A DNA stretch of 64,000 nucleotides from positions 1,860,001 to 1,924,000 of the forward strand of contig NZ_CP020469.1 of assembly GCF_003031405.1 (NCBI RefSeq), given 5' to 3'. A model generated the notes under the pieces. That model made no database searches. It was not told the DNA's origin and saw only the letters and a program-made list of their open reading frames with translations. Position 1 is the stretch's first letter, and the number at the start of each line of letters is the position of its first letter. Positions 36,625-48,052 of this stretch are shown one piece after another. The translations under genes and the position numbers were made by a program. The stretch is from Halomonas sp. 'Soap Lake #6'. GTDB taxonomy: Bacteria; Pseudomonadota; Gammaproteobacteria; Pseudomonadales; Halomonadaceae.

Positions 36625-37645
36625 TACGTGTCGCGTCGTCACTCTTAACCGTGTCACTCTTAGCAGTAGTAGGTTCGTCGTGAACCTCAGTAGTGGCAGC
36701 GGCCTCATTAACATCCGCAAGCCGCTCATCATCCACTAGAGGCTCAGCAGTTGCAGCGTCTTCCAGGGAGTCATCATCAACAGGCATAGCGCTATGATGG
36801 GTAAGTTTTCTTAGCACACTGCCCACACGGGTACGCATATCATGACGATGGACAATCATATCCACCGTACCATGCTCCAACAAAAACTCGCTGCGTTGGA
36901 AACCTTCCGGTAGCGTCTCACGCACAGTTTGCTCAATAACCCGCGGCCCAGCAAAACCAATCAACGCATTAGGCTCGGCAATATTGAGATCCCCCAGCAT
37001 CGCAAGCGACGCAGAAACACCGCCAAACACAGGATCAGTTAGTACGGAGATGTAAGGTATGCCTGACTGTTTGAGCTTTTCAAGCGCTGCTGATGTTTTG
37101 GCCATTTGCATTAGCGAGAACAGCGCTTCTTGCATCCGCGCCCCACCAGAGGCAGCAAAACAGATCAGCGGAATACGCTCTTCAAGTGCGATGGTGGCGG
37201 CACGGACGAACTTTTCGCCAACTACCGCCCCCATAGATCCACCCATAAACGTAAATTCGAAGGCCACCGCCACTACCGGCAAGCCATCTAATTCACCGCG
37301 CATGGCTACCAGCGCATCTTTCTCGCCAGTATCTTTCTGCGCTGCGGTTAGACGGTCTTTGTACTTTTTAGAGTCGCGGAATTTGAGGCGGTCATTAGGC
37401 TCAATCTCAGCCGCCACCTCTTCGCGTCCCTGTTTATCCAAAAACCAGTCCAGGCGCTTACGGGCCGTTAAGCGTAAGTGGTGGTCACACTTCGGACACA
37501 CACTATGGTGCTTCTCTAACTCAGGAAGATAGAGAACGGCTTCACACTTGGGACATTTACGCCAGAGGCCGTCGGGCACGCTAGCGCGACGGTCTTTACG
37601 CTGGATACGCCCCATCGAGGGCACGATTTTATCTAACCAGCTCAT
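36617..37645 (-). CDS. accD: Acetyl-CoA carboxylase carboxyltransferase subunit beta
   Basis: 342 residues. The zinc ribbon uses Cys31, Cys34, Cys50 and Cys53 (CPKC ... CPKC), which bind the subunit's own mRNA and DNA in E. coli. The carboxyltransferase core shows [39 protein letters not shown] and [13 protein letters not shown]. With AccA it moves carboxyl from biotin to acetyl-CoA. The last 55 or so residues are an acidic, Thr/Ala/Asp-rich tail beyond the E. coli length (304). Overlaps folC by eight bases. Confidence 0.95.
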   Translation of the reverse strand: MSWLDKIVPSMGRIQRKDRRASVPDGLWRKCPKCEAVLYLPELEKHHSVCPKCDHHLRLTARKRLDWFLDKQGREEVAAEIEPNDRLKFRDSKKYKDRLTAAQKDTGEKDALVAMRGELDGLPVVAVAFEFTFMGGSMGAVVGEKFVRAATIALEERIPLICFAASGGARMQEALFSLMQMAKTSAALEKLKQSGIPYISVLTDPVFGGVSASLAMLGDLNIAEPNALIGFAGPRVIEQTVRETLPEGFQRSEFLLEHGTVDMIVHRHDMRTRVGSVLRKLTHHSAMPVDDDSLEDAATAEPLVDDERLADVNEAAATTEVHDEPTTAKSDTVKSDDATRNA

Positions 37646-37738
37646 ATTAAAAAGGTTTCCATATACGTCAATGCCTGGCTAGGCCAAGCCTGATGAGTGT
37701 CGTCTGCCAATTCAGTGTAGACGATGAGGAGACAAACT

Positions 37739-38548
37739 TTAGGCATCCATTGCTGTACGCATTTCAGCCAACACGCTTTTCAGCTGGCCAGCAATGGTTT
37801 CAGGTGCATCAAGACTGTCAGCGATACGATTAACAAGCGCACTGCCAACGATAACACCATCAGCCACTTTCGCTACTTCTGCGGCTGTAACCCCGTCGCG
37901 AATACCAAAGCCAACACATAGCGGCAAGTCGGTCATTCCACGTAGCGGCGCTAGATGGTTAGCCACATCTTCAGCATTTAGCGTAGCCGCACCTGTTACA
38001 CCTTTCAGCGAAACATAATACAGGTAGCCCTCACCGTGGGCACATATTGTAGCGGCACGAGCACGTGAAGTGGTAGGCGCAACCAAGAAAATCGCCGCTA
38101 AATCACGCGCTTTTAATAGTGGCCCCAACTCTTCAGCCTCTTCTGGCGGCATATCCACCACCAGCACACCATCTACACCGACGCTTGCTGCTTTATCTGC
38201 GAACACCTCGTAACCAAGCCGCTCAATGGGATTTAAATAGCCCATTAACACCACTGGGGTGGTGGTATCCGCTTGACGAAACTCGGCCACCATATCCAGC
38301 AGGTCAACAAGCCGCGTGCCTTTTTGCAGTGCACGCTCGCAGGCTTTTTGAATAACCGGACCGTCAGCCATCGGGTCTGAAAATGGCACACCAAGCTCAA
38401 GAATATCAGCCCCAGCTTCTACCAAGGCATGCATAAAGCCAACGGTATAGTGAGGCGCAGGATCACCGGCGGTAATGTAGGGAATTAGGGCCTTGCGACC
38501 CTGCTGCTTTAATTCTGAAAAACGCTGGTCAATACGATTCATGCTCAC
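37739..38548 (-). CDS. trpA: Tryptophan synthase alpha chain
   Basis: A 269-residue TIM barrel cleaving indole-3-glycerol phosphate. [17 protein letters not shown] gives catalytic Glu51 and Asp62. [24 protein letters not shown] and CVGFGIRDG are typical. AAGGGTGAGC precedes the start, two bases after the trpB stop. It passes indole to TrpB through the alpha-beta tunnel. Confidence 0.97.
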   Translation of the reverse strand: MSMNRIDQRFSELKQQGRKALIPYITAGDPAPHYTVGFMHALVEAGADILELGVPFSDPMADGPVIQKACERALQKGTRLVDLLDMVAEFRQADTTTPVVLMGYLNPIERLGYEVFADKAASVGVDGVLVVDMPPEEAEELGPLLKARDLAAIFLVAPTTSRARAATICAHGEGYLYYVSLKGVTGAATLNAEDVANHLAPLRGMTDLPLCVGFGIRDGVTAAEVAKVADGVIVGSALVNRIADSLDAPETIAGQLKSVLAEMRTAMDA

Positions 38549-38550
38549 CC

Positions 38551-39789
38551 TTAAAACTCGATGCCGTCGATGTTCGCCACAGTCATAATGTCTTTATCAC
38601 CACGACCGGAGAGGTTGACCACGATATGCTGGTCGGTGCGCATGGTTGGCGCTAACACCTTTGCATGCGCCAGCGCGTGAGCCGATTCAAGCGCTGGCAT
38701 AATGCCTTCCATATGGGTCAATTCGCGAAAGGCTTCCAGCACTTCTTTATCGTTTGCAGCCACGTAGTTAACACGGCCAACATCTTTCCACAGAGCGTGT
38801 TCAGGGCCAACACCTGGGTAATCAAGGCCAGCTGAAATCGAGTGCGTATCCGAAACCTGGCCTGCCTCATCGGACATGAGGTACGTACGATTGCCATGTA
38901 ACACGCCACGAGGGGCATTGGACGATAGCGGTGCAGCATGACGCCCTGTTTCCAGCCCATCGCCACCGGCTTCAACGCCGTACATAGCAACCGCGTCATC
39001 TTCAACAAATGGATAAAAGAGGCCCAACGCGTTAGAGCCACCACCGACACAAGCTACCAGCGCATCAGGTAGGCGGCCAATTTGCTCTAGCGACTGGCGC
39101 CTCGCCTCGCGACCCACCACTGCGTTGAAATCACGCACCAACTGCGGATAAGGATGCGGGCCAGCCACCGTACCGATGATATAAAAGGTGTTATCGACGT
39201 TTGTGACCCAATCACGCAGTGCTTCGTTCATCGCGTCTTTTAATGTGCGTGTACCCGACTCAACCGGAATAACCCGCGCACCGAGTAGATGCATGCGATA
39301 AACATTGAGCTTTTGACGCTGAACGTCTGCAGCTCCCATGTAAACATCACACTCAAGGCCTAAACGGGCAGCAACGGTGGCCGTGGCAACACCATGTTGA
39401 CCTGCGCCAGTCTCAGCAATCACCCTTGGCTTACCGGTTTTTTTCGCCAGCAGCGCCTGACCGATAGTGTTATTGACCTTATGAGCGCCTGTGTGGTTTA
39501 AATCTTCGCGCTTAAGCCAGATTTGCGCACCCCCCAGCGACTTCGACCAGCGCTCGGCATGATATAGCGGAGATGGACGGCCCACATAGTGGGCAAGATC
39601 ACGGTCAAACTCTGCCTGGAAGGCCGGGTCATCACGGAGACTTAGATACGTCTGCTCCAACTCTTCCAGGGCAAAGCTCAGGGTTTCTGACACAAACCGG
39701 CCACCATAGGGGCCAAAATGACCACGAGCATCCGGCATGCGGGTCAGGTCGCTGAACTTCGTTTCAGTGGCTGAGACAGTCACAGGCAT
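38551..39789 (-). CDS. trpB: Tryptophan synthase beta chain
   Basis: A 412-residue PLP enzyme joining indole and serine. HTGAHKVNN holds PLP Lys104. [20 protein letters not shown], the glycine-rich phosphate loop [15 protein letters not shown] and SGRGDKD complete the family pattern. It precedes trpA by two bases and follows trpF by 85 bp. No trp leader peptide is visible in that gap. Confidence 0.97.
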   Translation of the reverse strand: MPVTVSATETKFSDLTRMPDARGHFGPYGGRFVSETLSFALEELEQTYLSLRDDPAFQAEFDRDLAHYVGRPSPLYHAERWSKSLGGAQIWLKREDLNHTGAHKVNNTIGQALLAKKTGKPRVIAETGAGQHGVATATVAARLGLECDVYMGAADVQRQKLNVYRMHLLGARVIPVESGTRTLKDAMNEALRDWVTNVDNTFYIIGTVAGPHPYPQLVRDFNAVVGREARRQSLEQIGRLPDALVACVGGGSNALGLFYPFVEDDAVAMYGVEAGGDGLETGRHAAPLSSNAPRGVLHGNRTYLMSDEAGQVSDTHSISAGLDYPGVGPEHALWKDVGRVNYVAANDKEVLEAFRELTHMEGIMPALESAHALAHAKVLAPTMRTDQHIVVNLSGRGDKDIMTVANIDGIEF

Positions 39790-39874
39790 ACCTCACAAGA
39801 TCGCCAGAACAGGCAAACAATGAATGAACTTACACAAGAACATAGCCGTTTTTGCGGCGTGCCCTCGCGGTGAA

Positions 39875-40510
39875 CTATTGGGCGCTGGCTAACGCCACTT
39901 GTTTAACAAAGGACGCCATTAAATCGGCATCTTTAACGCCATGAGATGCCTCAATACCGCCCGATACATCAACAGCATAAGGCATAACTTGGTTAACTGC
40001 TGCAGCAACATTTGCTGCCGTTAACCCACCGGCGAGGATAACAGGTTTTGCCAGGGTTGCGGGGATTCTAGACCAGTCAAAGGTCTCCCCTGTTCCGCCC
40101 GGCGAGCCTGGCCGATAGGCATCGAGAAGCAGTGCCTTGGCATCAGAATATTCTGCCGCGGCCTGATGAAGGTCGATATCGTCACGCATACGCAGGGCTT
40201 TGATCCAAGGCCGGTCAAACTGCTGGCAAAACGAAGCCGGCTCATCGCCATGGAATTGGATAAGGTCCAAATAAGGTAAGCACTGCTCAATCAACTCAGC
40301 AGGCTGATTCACAAATAACCCGACCCTGGCCACAAAAGCAGGTACATTTGCTGCCAACTCTTGAAGCGTATCCGGCGTGATGCTGCGGGCGCTTTTAGGC
40401 CACATAACAAAGCCTAGCGCATCGACACCCAGTGCAACAGCTTGTGCAATATCTTCATGGCGGGTAAAACCGCAGAACTTGATCCGCGTGCGTGCGTAGC
40501 TAACACTCAC
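39875..40510 (-). CDS. trpF: Phosphoribosylanthranilate isomerase
   Basis: A 211-residue TIM-barrel isomerase. IKFCGFTRHEDI carries the catalytic Cys13 and DVSGGIEASHGVKD the catalytic aspartate. IQFHGDEP and LLLDAYRPGSPGGTGETFDW match the phosphate-binding region. The start overlaps the truA stop by four bases (ATGA-type), giving coupling. Separation of trpF from trpC is usual outside enterobacteria. Confidence 0.95.
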   Translation of the reverse strand: MSVSYARTRIKFCGFTRHEDIAQAVALGVDALGFVMWPKSARSITPDTLQELAANVPAFVARVGLFVNQPAELIEQCLPYLDLIQFHGDEPASFCQQFDRPWIKALRMRDDIDLHQAAAEYSDAKALLLDAYRPGSPGGTGETFDWSRIPATLAKPVILAGGLTAANVAAAVNQVMPYAVDVSGGIEASHGVKDADLMASFVKQVALASAQ

Positions 40511-41442
40511 GAAGAGGCCTCCTGTGTGGGTGTGGCACGTTTTTTGAAGGTCAGGTTCCGCCGGGCTGCTATTCGAGGGCTATCTGGCAACGTGCGTTCA
40601 CCCGTCCATTCACCGGTAAATGCCAACATGTTCGGCCCTATCGGTTCCTGAGGCAATGCAAAACGCTCATCGTAAATCGAGTCAACAAAATGCAGTCCAC
40701 AGGCAGGTGCAGTCACATCCCCTTGACGGCGATTCTTCAATGCCAGCAAGCGCTCAATGTGCCCTTCATCTTGGGCACCACGCCCAACACTAACCAAAGC
40801 ACCGGCAATATTGCGAATCATGTGATGTAAAAACGCATTGCCCTGAATATCAATCACCACCAGCGGGCCATAGCGCTTTACTTCAACAAAATGCATTTGA
40901 CGCCATGGGGTTTTGGACTGGCAGCCCGCCGCTCGGAAGCTCGAAAAATCATGCTCCCCGACCAGAGCTTGCGCTGCTCGATGCATCGCGTCGGCGTCTA
41001 GCGGGTCTCGGCACCAAGTGACATTGCTGCGCTCCAACACAGGGCGACTAATTTGGTTAAGCAGGATATAGCGATAGCGGCGCGCCAGCGCTCCCAGACG
41101 CGAGTGAAAATCATCAGAGACCGGTTTCACCCAACGAATAGCAACATCTCTTGGCAAATTGGTATTGGCACCAAAAATCCAGGCTTTTTCCGTACGCTGT
41201 GCAGGTGGGTCAAAGTGGATCACCTGACGGGTAGCATGCACACCAGAATCTGTTCGCCCACTGGCATGGATAGTCACCGGGGCATTGGCCACCTTCGCCA
41301 ACGCCTCTTCAACCGCCTGCTGAATGGAGGCTGAATGTTTTAGCCGCTGAAATCCGCAAAAGCGAGTGCCATCGTACTCAATGCCCATCGCCAAACGGCC
41401 AGCCAGCGGTTGTGTCTCGTCAAAGTGGTAGAACAGCGTCAT
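40507..41442 (-). CDS. truA: tRNA pseudouridine(38-40) synthase
   Basis: A 311-residue enzyme that isomerises U38-U40 in the anticodon arm. GRTDSGVHA includes the catalytic Asp65. GIEYDGTRFCGFQRL, RYRYILLN and FLHHMIRNIAGALV are conserved. About 35 residues extend the C-terminus beyond E. coli TruA (270), ending in a basic KKRATPTQEASS-type tail. It lies between fimV and trpF, the order seen in Pseudomonas. Confidence 0.95.
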   Translation of the reverse strand: MTLFYHFDETQPLAGRLAMGIEYDGTRFCGFQRLKHSASIQQAVEEALAKVANAPVTIHASGRTDSGVHATRQVIHFDPPAQRTEKAWIFGANTNLPRDVAIRWVKPVSDDFHSRLGALARRYRYILLNQISRPVLERSNVTWCRDPLDADAMHRAAQALVGEHDFSSFRAAGCQSKTPWRQMHFVEVKRYGPLVVIDIQGNAFLHHMIRNIAGALVSVGRGAQDEGHIERLLALKNRRQGDVTAPACGLHFVDSIYDERFALPQEPIGPNMLAFTGEWTGERTLPDSPRIAARRNLTFKKRATPTQEASS

Positions 41443-41471
41443 TAAGCCATGTCATCTAGAGAAGATAAGGG

Positions 41472-43175
41472 TTAGCTATTATCCCGGCGTGGCGGCTCGA
41501 ATGCTACCTCTTCAACCTCCCACTCCTCTACTGGTACTGAATCTGCTGGTATTGAGTCTCCTGGTACTAAATCTGCTGGTACTGAGCGCGAGGGTTGTAT
41601 CGAGGGGGAAGTGAATGGCACATCCTCTAGCTGGGGAGCTGCAGACCATGCTTCTGCATCCGCAGCCGCTGCCTCAAACGGAGTTTTTTCTGCCTCATTA
41701 ATATCCGCGCCACCTGCAGGAGTTGCGGTGTACTGAGTGGGCGGCACCACGGCTTGCAGCGGTACAGCTTCCCACTTGCGCTCACGACGTTTACGGCCCC
41801 ACACCAACGCCCCCAACAGTAACGCTAGCACAACGCTGGCAATGGGCCATTGATAAGCAGCCACCCGCTCCGAAATACCGTTGGGGTTGTCAGAAGCACT
41901 AAGAACTGGCTCAACCATAGCGTCCCGGGCAGCGGAAGCACGGGCTACTGCGGTTTGCACTTCCCGCTGTGACACGTTGAGCGCTTCGGTAAGTGCAGCC
42001 ATCTCTTGGCGTAGCTCGGTAAGCTCGGTACGAAGCTGCTCGCGCTCTTCAAGCACCGGCTGAAACATGGCTTGGCTTTCTTGTAGCTGCTCTACTAAAT
42101 CACTTAACGTCAGCCCCGCCAATTGCTCCTCTTGTGAAGAATATGTCAAAAGCCCGGGTTGCTGCTGTCCTTCTGGCACCTCTACCGTAGCTTGGGAGAC
42201 GGCAACACTGACTGCATCTTCCCCCGCCACTCCTGTAATGCCTACGCCTCCAATAACTTGTTCAGTACCGGGCGATACAGGGGGATCTGAGAAAGTAGCT
42301 GCGGGGGCGGCTGAGAGAGCACTCGAAGAAGTAGTTGAGGGAGTAGCTGCGGGAGTAGTTGAGGGAGCCGCCTCAGGTTCAGCAGTTGGCAGGCTAGTGG
42401 AGCCTATTGTGCTATCGGCTACGCCTGGCTGACGCATCGCCCGAAACGCTTGTCGCGCATCACTGGGCGAGCGGGCCATTATTGCTTCATGGCTGGGCAT
42501 CGCTAACGTTTGCCCGGCGCGCATACTATCGATATCACCCAAAGGGAATACTTCAGGGTTAGCATCCACAAGCGCAACTATCATCTGCGGCACACTCGCA
42601 TCAACAGGCTTTGCTCGCTCGGCGACACCCCAAAGCGAATCACCACTAGCCACGTAGAGAGTGCTATTAGCACCTGAAGCGCCACCACTTGCACTACGTT
42701 CCCTACTATCTGGTGCGGAGGAGTGGTTACTGGGCTCAGCAGCGTTAATAAGCGGTTGCCCAACATCCGGGGTACTACTACGCATACCGGGCAGATCAAA
42801 CAGCAGCGTAAGCGCTTGGCTAGTTTCGCCCTCAGGAGAAGACACGGTTAGTAGAACATCTAGCCACAGTTCATCGACAACCTGTGAGGAACTCAGCACC
42901 AGTTGATAACTGCCCGATTGCTCACGCAGCTCTGTGCGAAGTGAAGCTGCTAACGGAGTCCACTCCAACCCCTGTGCTGTAAAAGCAGTTTCATTAGCTA
43001 CCGTGATATGCAAATCATCTAACGCATACTGGTCAGCATCCAGCAAAGGCACCGTTGCGCTAAGCGGTGCATTTAGCGGCGTATTAACTGACACCGGGCC
43101 TAAGCCGACAGCCAGTGCCAAGGTGCTAACAGCACTGAGCGACACCCCTAACAAACCTACTAACTTTTGTTTCAT
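41472..43175 (-). CDS. fimV: FimV-like LysM membrane protein, short form
   Basis: 567 residues. A signal peptide leads into the FimV N-terminal domain (LGPVSVNTPLNAPLSATVPLLD). A LysM-type peptidoglycan domain, YVASGDSLWGVAERAKP..., lies around residues 172-230, followed by a coiled coil (EEREQLRTELTELRQEMAAL) and one transmembrane helix (WPIASVVLALLLGALVWG). The cytoplasmic tail is only about 110 acidic, repeat-rich residues. P. aeruginosa FimV is about 900 residues with a C-terminal TPR domain, which is absent here. It is a hub for type IV pilus and polar assembly in that species. First gene of the truA-trpF series, after a terminator. Confidence 0.82.
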   Translation of the reverse strand: MKQKLVGLLGVSLSAVSTLALAVGLGPVSVNTPLNAPLSATVPLLDADQYALDDLHITVANETAFTAQGLEWTPLAASLRTELREQSGSYQLVLSSSQVVDELWLDVLLTVSSPEGETSQALTLLFDLPGMRSSTPDVGQPLINAAEPSNHSSAPDSRERSASGGASGANSTLYVASGDSLWGVAERAKPVDASVPQMIVALVDANPEVFPLGDIDSMRAGQTLAMPSHEAIMARSPSDARQAFRAMRQPGVADSTIGSTSLPTAEPEAAPSTTPAATPSTTSSSALSAAPAATFSDPPVSPGTEQVIGGVGITGVAGEDAVSVAVSQATVEVPEGQQQPGLLTYSSQEEQLAGLTLSDLVEQLQESQAMFQPVLEEREQLRTELTELRQEMAALTEALNVSQREVQTAVARASAARDAMVEPVLSASDNPNGISERVAAYQWPIASVVLALLLGALVWGRKRRERKWEAVPLQAVVPPTQYTATPAGGADINEAEKTPFEAAAADAEAWSAAPQLEDVPFTSPSIQPSRSVPADLVPGDSIPADSVPVEEWEVEEVAFEPPRRDNS

Positions 43176-43340
43176 TTAGGCCCCTACTGCCGTCGATCCC
43201 CTCTGGATCGAAACCTCCTAGAGATACTCTCCACTATATCTAGGTATTCTTCATTAATCATACCTAATTTAAAATAATTACAATGATGTCACACAGCTTT
43301 CTTATGGCACTGGCGCTTAAATAAATCGTAAATAGCGACC

Positions 43341-43370
43341 AAAAAAATGGGAAGCTGCGAACAGCTTCCC
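43341..43370 (-). terminator. Terminator after asd
   Basis: Minus strand: GGGAAGCTG-TTCG-CAGCTTCCC, then A and seven T. It separates asd from fimV, so fimV needs its own promoter in the 165 bp that follow. Confidence 0.9.
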
Positions 43371-43411
43371 ACGTTTTGACTAACGTTTTAGGCGCGAGCT
43401 AAGCGCTCTGC

Positions 43412-44524
43412 TTACTGCTCACGCAGGATTTTTAGCATACGCTTAAGTGGCTCTGCGGCACCCCAAAGTAGCTGGTCACCCACACTGAATGCAGATAAGT
43501 ACTCGCCCCCCATATTCAGCTTACGCAGACGCCCTACCGGAATTTGCAGCGTGCCAGTAGCGGCAGCAGGCGTTAGACCCGCAACGGTGGCGTCTTTGTC
43601 GTTGGGGATCAACTTAACCCACTCGTTATGCTTGGCAATACGCTCTTCAATTTCATCAAGCGGCACATCCTGCTTTAGCTTGATGGTAAATGCCTGACTG
43701 TGAGAGCGCATTGCACCAATGCGTACGCACAGGCCGTCGATGGGGATAGGGTTGTTTTGAAGGCCCAAAATTTTGTTGGTCTCAACACTACCTTTCCACT
43801 CTTCGCGGCTTTGGCCACTTTCGAGCTTGCTATCAATCCACGGCAGCAGGCTACCCGCTAGCGGCGCGGCAAAGTTATCGGTGGGGAAATCGCTGCTACG
43901 CATCGCAGCGGTAACTTTGCGATCAATATCGAGAATCGCGCTAGACGTATCTTTCAGCTCTTCGCCAACGCTATCGCGTAGTTGACCCATTTGGTTCAAC
44001 AACTCACGCATATGTTTAGCGCCGGAACCTGAAGCCGCTTGGTAGGTCATGGAAGTCATCCACTCGACCATGTTGGCCTCGAACAGACCGCCCAGCCCCA
44101 TCAGCATCAGGCTAACGGTACAGTTACCGCCCACAAATGTTTTCGCGCCTTTCGCCAACTGCGCGTCGATCACATGACGGTTAACCGGATCCAGAATAAT
44201 GGTCGCTTCATCTTCCATGCGCAGGGTACTGGCAGCATCAATCCAGTAGCCTTGCCAGCCCGCTGCACGCAGGTCTTTATAAACCGGCTTGGTGTAATCA
44301 CCACCTTGACAGGTAATCACTACGTCGAGCGCCTTAAGCGCTTCGATATCGAATGCATCTTTCAGCGGAGGTACGTCCACGCCGATGTCGGGACCCGGTT
44401 GGCCAACTTGAGAAGTGGTGAAGAAAATCGGCTCAATACCGTTAAAATCACCATCTTCCTGCATGCGCTGCATGAGCACAGAGCCAACCATACCACGCCA
44501 TCCCACGAAACCGACTTTCAACAT
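43412..44524 (-). CDS. asd: Aspartate-semialdehyde dehydrogenase
   Basis: A 370-residue E. coli-type Asd, reducing aspartyl phosphate for Lys, Thr, Met and diaminopimelate synthesis. [21 protein letters not shown] is the NADP-binding start. GGNCTVSLM carries the catalytic Cys135 and [10 protein letters not shown] the catalytic histidine. The start is the ATG seven bases after GGAGG; 14 extra upstream codons are rejected. It sits between leuB and fimV. Confidence 0.96.
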   Translation of the reverse strand: MLKVGFVGWRGMVGSVLMQRMQEDGDFNGIEPIFFTTSQVGQPGPDIGVDVPPLKDAFDIEALKALDVVITCQGGDYTKPVYKDLRAAGWQGYWIDAASTLRMEDEATIILDPVNRHVIDAQLAKGAKTFVGGNCTVSLMLMGLGGLFEANMVEWMTSMTYQAASGSGAKHMRELLNQMGQLRDSVGEELKDTSSAILDIDRKVTAAMRSSDFPTDNFAAPLAGSLLPWIDSKLESGQSREEWKGSVETNKILGLQNNPIPIDGLCVRIGAMRSHSQAFTIKLKQDVPLDEIEERIAKHNEWVKLIPNDKDATVAGLTPAAATGTLQIPVGRLRKLNMGGEYLSAFSVGDQLLWGAAEPLKRMLKILREQ

Positions 44525-44580
44525 GTGAAGTCCTCCAACTAAGAATGAGACCAATATTATACACAAATATTAGACACAAC

Positions 44581-44605
44581 GTCGGCCACCCAAGGGGTGG
44601 CCGAC
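44581..44605 (-). terminator. Hairpin after leuB
   Basis: GTCGGCCACCC / GGGTGGCCGAC, 11-bp stem with a short loop, 28 bp after leuB. The T-run is poor, so it may be a weak or factor-assisted terminator. Confidence 0.5.
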
Positions 44606-44633
44606 CAGTATTGCTATAACAGGTACAGCAGGC

Positions 44634-45725
44634 TTACTTAACGCATGACTGCTTGGCAAATGCCGCTAGTACCGCATCGCCCATTTCCACGGTGGAAACA
44701 AGGCGCATGCCTTCGGATGCGATATCTGCAGTGCGCAGCCCATCATCCAACACGTTGCCAACAGCCGCTTCGATTCGCTCAGCCATCGCCGCTTCATTAA
44801 GCGAGTAACGCAGCATCATCGCCACAGAAAGCATCATGGCCAGCGGGTTGGCAATGTTCTGCCCCGCGATATCTGGCGCGCTGCCGTGACAAGGTTCGTA
44901 CATGCCCTGCCCGCTCTCGTTTAGCGATGCAGAAGGCAACATACCGATAGAGCCTGTGAGCATGGCGGCAGCATCGGAAAGAATATCGCCAAACATATTG
45001 CCCGTCACCATCACATCAAACTGCTTCGGTGCACGCACCAACTGCATGGCAGCGTTATCCACGTACATGTGGGAAAGCTCGACATCAGGATATTCCGGCG
45101 CTAGGCGATCCATAACTTCGCGCCATAGAATGGTCACTTCCAGTACGTTAGCTTTATCTACCGAGCAGAGCTTCTTGCCGCGTTTTTGAGCCATCTCAAA
45201 AGCCACGCGGCCAATGCGCTCAATCTCACTTTCGGAATAGATGTAGGTATTAAAGCCAACTCTCTCGCCGTTACGCACTTCGATGCCACGTGGCTGACCG
45301 AAGTAGATACCTCCCGTAAGCTCACGAACAATCATAATGTCCAACCCAGCGACCAGCTCAGGCTTTAGGCTAGAGGCGCTAGCCAACTGCGGGTAGAGCA
45401 TGGCTGGACGAAGATTGCCGAACAAACCCAAATTCTTACGTAGCCCCAACAGACCTTTTTCAGGGCGTTTGGAGAGGTCTTCCAGCTTATCCCACTTAGG
45501 GCCACCCACCGCGCCTAACAAAATGGCGCTGGCTGCTTTGGCTTTATCCAGTGTTTCCGCTGGAAGCGGCTCACCATGCACATCGTAGGCGGAGCCACCC
45601 ACAAGGCCTTCTTCAACCTCGATGTCCAAACCAGCTTCTTGGCAGGCTGTCAGTAACCGCGCCGCCTGGGCCGCAATTTCCGGGCCGATGCCATCACCCG
45701 GCAGCAGTAATACCTTATGAGTCAT
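44634..45725 (-). CDS. leuB: 3-isopropylmalate dehydrogenase
   Basis: A 363-residue NAD-dependent decarboxylating dehydrogenase, third step of leucine synthesis. [11 protein letters not shown] opens the protein, [14 protein letters not shown] and [24 protein letters not shown] carry substrate and metal residues, and [15 protein letters not shown] binds NAD. It follows leuD by 35 bp. Confidence 0.97.
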   Translation of the reverse strand: MTHKVLLLPGDGIGPEIAAQAARLLTACQEAGLDIEVEEGLVGGSAYDVHGEPLPAETLDKAKAASAILLGAVGGPKWDKLEDLSKRPEKGLLGLRKNLGLFGNLRPAMLYPQLASASSLKPELVAGLDIMIVRELTGGIYFGQPRGIEVRNGERVGFNTYIYSESEIERIGRVAFEMAQKRGKKLCSVDKANVLEVTILWREVMDRLAPEYPDVELSHMYVDNAAMQLVRAPKQFDVMVTGNMFGDILSDAAAMLTGSIGMLPSASLNESGQGMYEPCHGSAPDIAGQNIANPLAMMLSVAMMLRYSLNEAAMAERIEAAVGNVLDDGLRTADIASEGMRLVSTVEMGDAVLAAFAKQSCVK

Positions 45726-45760
45726 ACAACTTCCTTAGCATTAATAATGTTGACAGTGGC

Positions 45761-46408
45761 TTACGCAGGTTGACGGAACAGCCAAGGACGCTGTTGGCGA
45801 TGGGTCTCTTCGAAGGAGCGAATAGCCTCTTCGTCCTGCAACGTAATACCAATATCATCCAGACCATTCAGCAGGCAGTGCTTGCGGAATTCATCCACTT
45901 CAAACTCAAGAATCTCACCGCTGGGGGTAGTCACCCGCTGGTGCTCTAAGTCCACATCAAGCTGATAGCCTTCATTAGCGTCGGCTTCGGCAAATAAGCG
46001 GTCTACTTCTTCTTCCGCCAAGGTGATCAGCAAAATTCCGTTTTTAAACGCATTATTGTAGAAGATATCGGCAAAGCTAGGCGCAATCACCACCTTAAAG
46101 CCAAAATCTTCCAGCGCCCAAGGGGCATGCTCACGAGAACTGCCACAACCGAAGTTGCGACGCGCCAGCAACACTTCAGCACCCTGATAGCGCGGCTGAT
46201 TCAATACAAAATCAGGGTTTAACGGGCGCTGCGAGCAGTCTTGCCCCGGCTGCCCCTCATCTAAATAACGCAGCTCGTCAAACAGGTTGACACCAAAGCC
46301 AGTGCGCTTGATTGACTTTAAAAATTGCTTCGGAATAATCAGGTCGGTGTCGACGTTAGCACGATCCAGTGGCGCTACCACACCTTCAAAACGTTCAAAT
46401 TTTTTCAT
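45761..46408 (-). CDS. leuD: 3-isopropylmalate dehydratase small subunit
   Basis: A 215-residue swivelling domain of isopropylmalate isomerase. [35 protein letters not shown] and [15 protein letters not shown] are the family motifs. Starts three bases after the leuC stop and acts with LeuC. Confidence 0.97.
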   Translation of the reverse strand: MKKFERFEGVVAPLDRANVDTDLIIPKQFLKSIKRTGFGVNLFDELRYLDEGQPGQDCSQRPLNPDFVLNQPRYQGAEVLLARRNFGCGSSREHAPWALEDFGFKVVIAPSFADIFYNNAFKNGILLITLAEEEVDRLFAEADANEGYQLDVDLEHQRVTTPSGEILEFEVDEFRKHCLLNGLDDIGITLQDEEAIRSFEETHRQQRPWLFRQPA

Positions 46409-46411
46409 GGC

Positions 46412-47863
46412 TTAGGCCTCCTGGGCATGGCTGGCATCGTTAGCGGGCAAGGTACGCACATCAACAAAGTGACCGGCAATCGCGGCTGCCGCTGCCATTG
46501 CAGGGCTAACCAAGTGGGTACGACCGCCATAGCCTTGACGACCTTCAAAATTACGGTTTGAAGTAGATGCACAGTGCTCACCAGCACCCAGTTTATCGGC
46601 GTTCATGGCCAAACACATTGAGCACCCCGGCTCACGCCACTCAAAACCCGCTTCCGTAAATATCTTATCCAAACCTTCTGCTTCAGCTTGACGCTTCACT
46701 AAGCCAGAGCCCGGCACTACCATGGCCAGCTTGATGGAATCAGCCACTTTCTTGCCCTTGGCTACTTTGGCAGCTTCGCGCAAATCTTCGATACGCGAGT
46801 TGGTGCAAGAACCGATAAACACTTTATCCAGCTTGATATCAGTAATTTTCTGGTTTGCCTGCAAGCCCATATACTCAAGCGCTCGGGCGTGGCTGCGCTG
46901 CACGGTTTCATCCAATGCAGCTTGGGGGTCCGGCACCTGGCCAGAAATACCGGTGACCATTTCAGGGCTAGTACCCCAACTTACCTGCGGCTCAATCTCT
47001 TCGGCATTCAAGACAACCACTTTATCGAACTGAGCATCCGCATCCGATACCAGGTTACGCCAATCAGCCACGGCGGCTTCCCACTGCTCTGCAGTCGGTG
47101 CAAAGGGGCGCTCGGCAAGATAATTAATTGTCGTGTCATCCACCGCGATAAGGCCCACTCGGGCACCGGCTTCAATCGCCATGTTGCACACTGTCATGCG
47201 GCCTTCCATAGACAGCGACTCAATAGCGCTGCCCGCAAATTCAATCGCATAGCCAGTGCCACCAGCAGTACCGATGTTACCGATAATCGCCAACACGACA
47301 TCTTTAGCGGTAACGCCCAAGCCAAGTTCACCCTCGACGCGCACCTGCATGTTCTTCATTTTTTGTGCCAACAGGCACTGGGTAGCCAGCACGTGCTCAA
47401 CCTCAGAGGTACCGATCCCGTGAGCCAAAGCCCCAAAAGCGCCGTGGGTAGCGGTGTGGGAGTCGCCACATACGACAGTCATGCCCGGCAGTGTTGCGCC
47501 TTGCTCTGGGCCAACCACATGCACAATACCCTGACGCGGGTCATTGATTTTGAACTCTTCGATACCAAACGCCAGACAGTTGTCATCCAACGTTTGCACC
47601 TGGATTAACGACACTGGGTCTTTAATACCGCTGTTACCTTCAGCACGCTCTTTAATCGTCGTAGGTACGTTGTGATCAGGAGTTGCCAAATTGGCATCCA
47701 AACGCCAGGGCTTGCGGTTAGCTAAACGCAGGCCTTCAAACGCCTGGGGAGAAGTCACTTCATGGAGCAATTGGCGATCGATGTAAATAAGCGCGGTGCC
47801 GTCGTCACGCTGTTTCACCAAATGCTGGTTCCAGAGTTTGTCGTAAAGGGTTTGACCTGACAT
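46412..47863 (-). CDS. leuC: 3-isopropylmalate dehydratase large subunit
   Basis: A 483-residue aconitase-family subunit. [15 protein letters not shown] supplies one 4Fe-4S cysteine and [14 protein letters not shown] the other two. [17 protein letters not shown] and [11 protein letters not shown] are typical. CAGGAGAGCC precedes the start. First gene of leuC-leuD-leuB, divergent from a LysR regulator across 189 bp. Confidence 0.97.
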   Translation of the reverse strand: MSGQTLYDKLWNQHLVKQRDDGTALIYIDRQLLHEVTSPQAFEGLRLANRKPWRLDANLATPDHNVPTTIKERAEGNSGIKDPVSLIQVQTLDDNCLAFGIEEFKINDPRQGIVHVVGPEQGATLPGMTVVCGDSHTATHGAFGALAHGIGTSEVEHVLATQCLLAQKMKNMQVRVEGELGLGVTAKDVVLAIIGNIGTAGGTGYAIEFAGSAIESLSMEGRMTVCNMAIEAGARVGLIAVDDTTINYLAERPFAPTAEQWEAAVADWRNLVSDADAQFDKVVVLNAEEIEPQVSWGTSPEMVTGISGQVPDPQAALDETVQRSHARALEYMGLQANQKITDIKLDKVFIGSCTNSRIEDLREAAKVAKGKKVADSIKLAMVVPGSGLVKRQAEAEGLDKIFTEAGFEWREPGCSMCLAMNADKLGAGEHCASTSNRNFEGRQGYGGRTHLVSPAMAAAAAIAGHFVDVRTLPANDASHAQEA

Positions 47864-47986
47864 ATGGCTCTCCTGGGCTGTGCCCTGCTAGTTCGGTATA
47901 GCAGCCTCTGCGTGCTGCTTAAAATGCTATGAGGCGAGTGTTACGCGACTCGCACATAAAAGCAATTCATGTTATTCATACTTTAG

Positions 47987-48001
47987 ATTCCAAACAGGAA
48001 T
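47987..48001. promoter_or_regulatory. LysR-type operator candidate between leuC and the LysR gene
   Basis: ATTCC-AAACA-GGAAT is a perfect dyad that includes T-N11-A, the core of LysR-type binding sites. It lies 52 bp before the LysR gene's start in the divergent region. Confidence 0.5.
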
Positions 48002-48052
48002 ACTTGCTTTAAAAATACCTAGAGAGACATACCTATGCTCAGGGATACATAA

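Noticed and set aside
39790..39874. Tryptophan attenuator before trpB
   Set aside because: The 85-bp gap has no leader peptide with Trp codons and no terminator hairpin.
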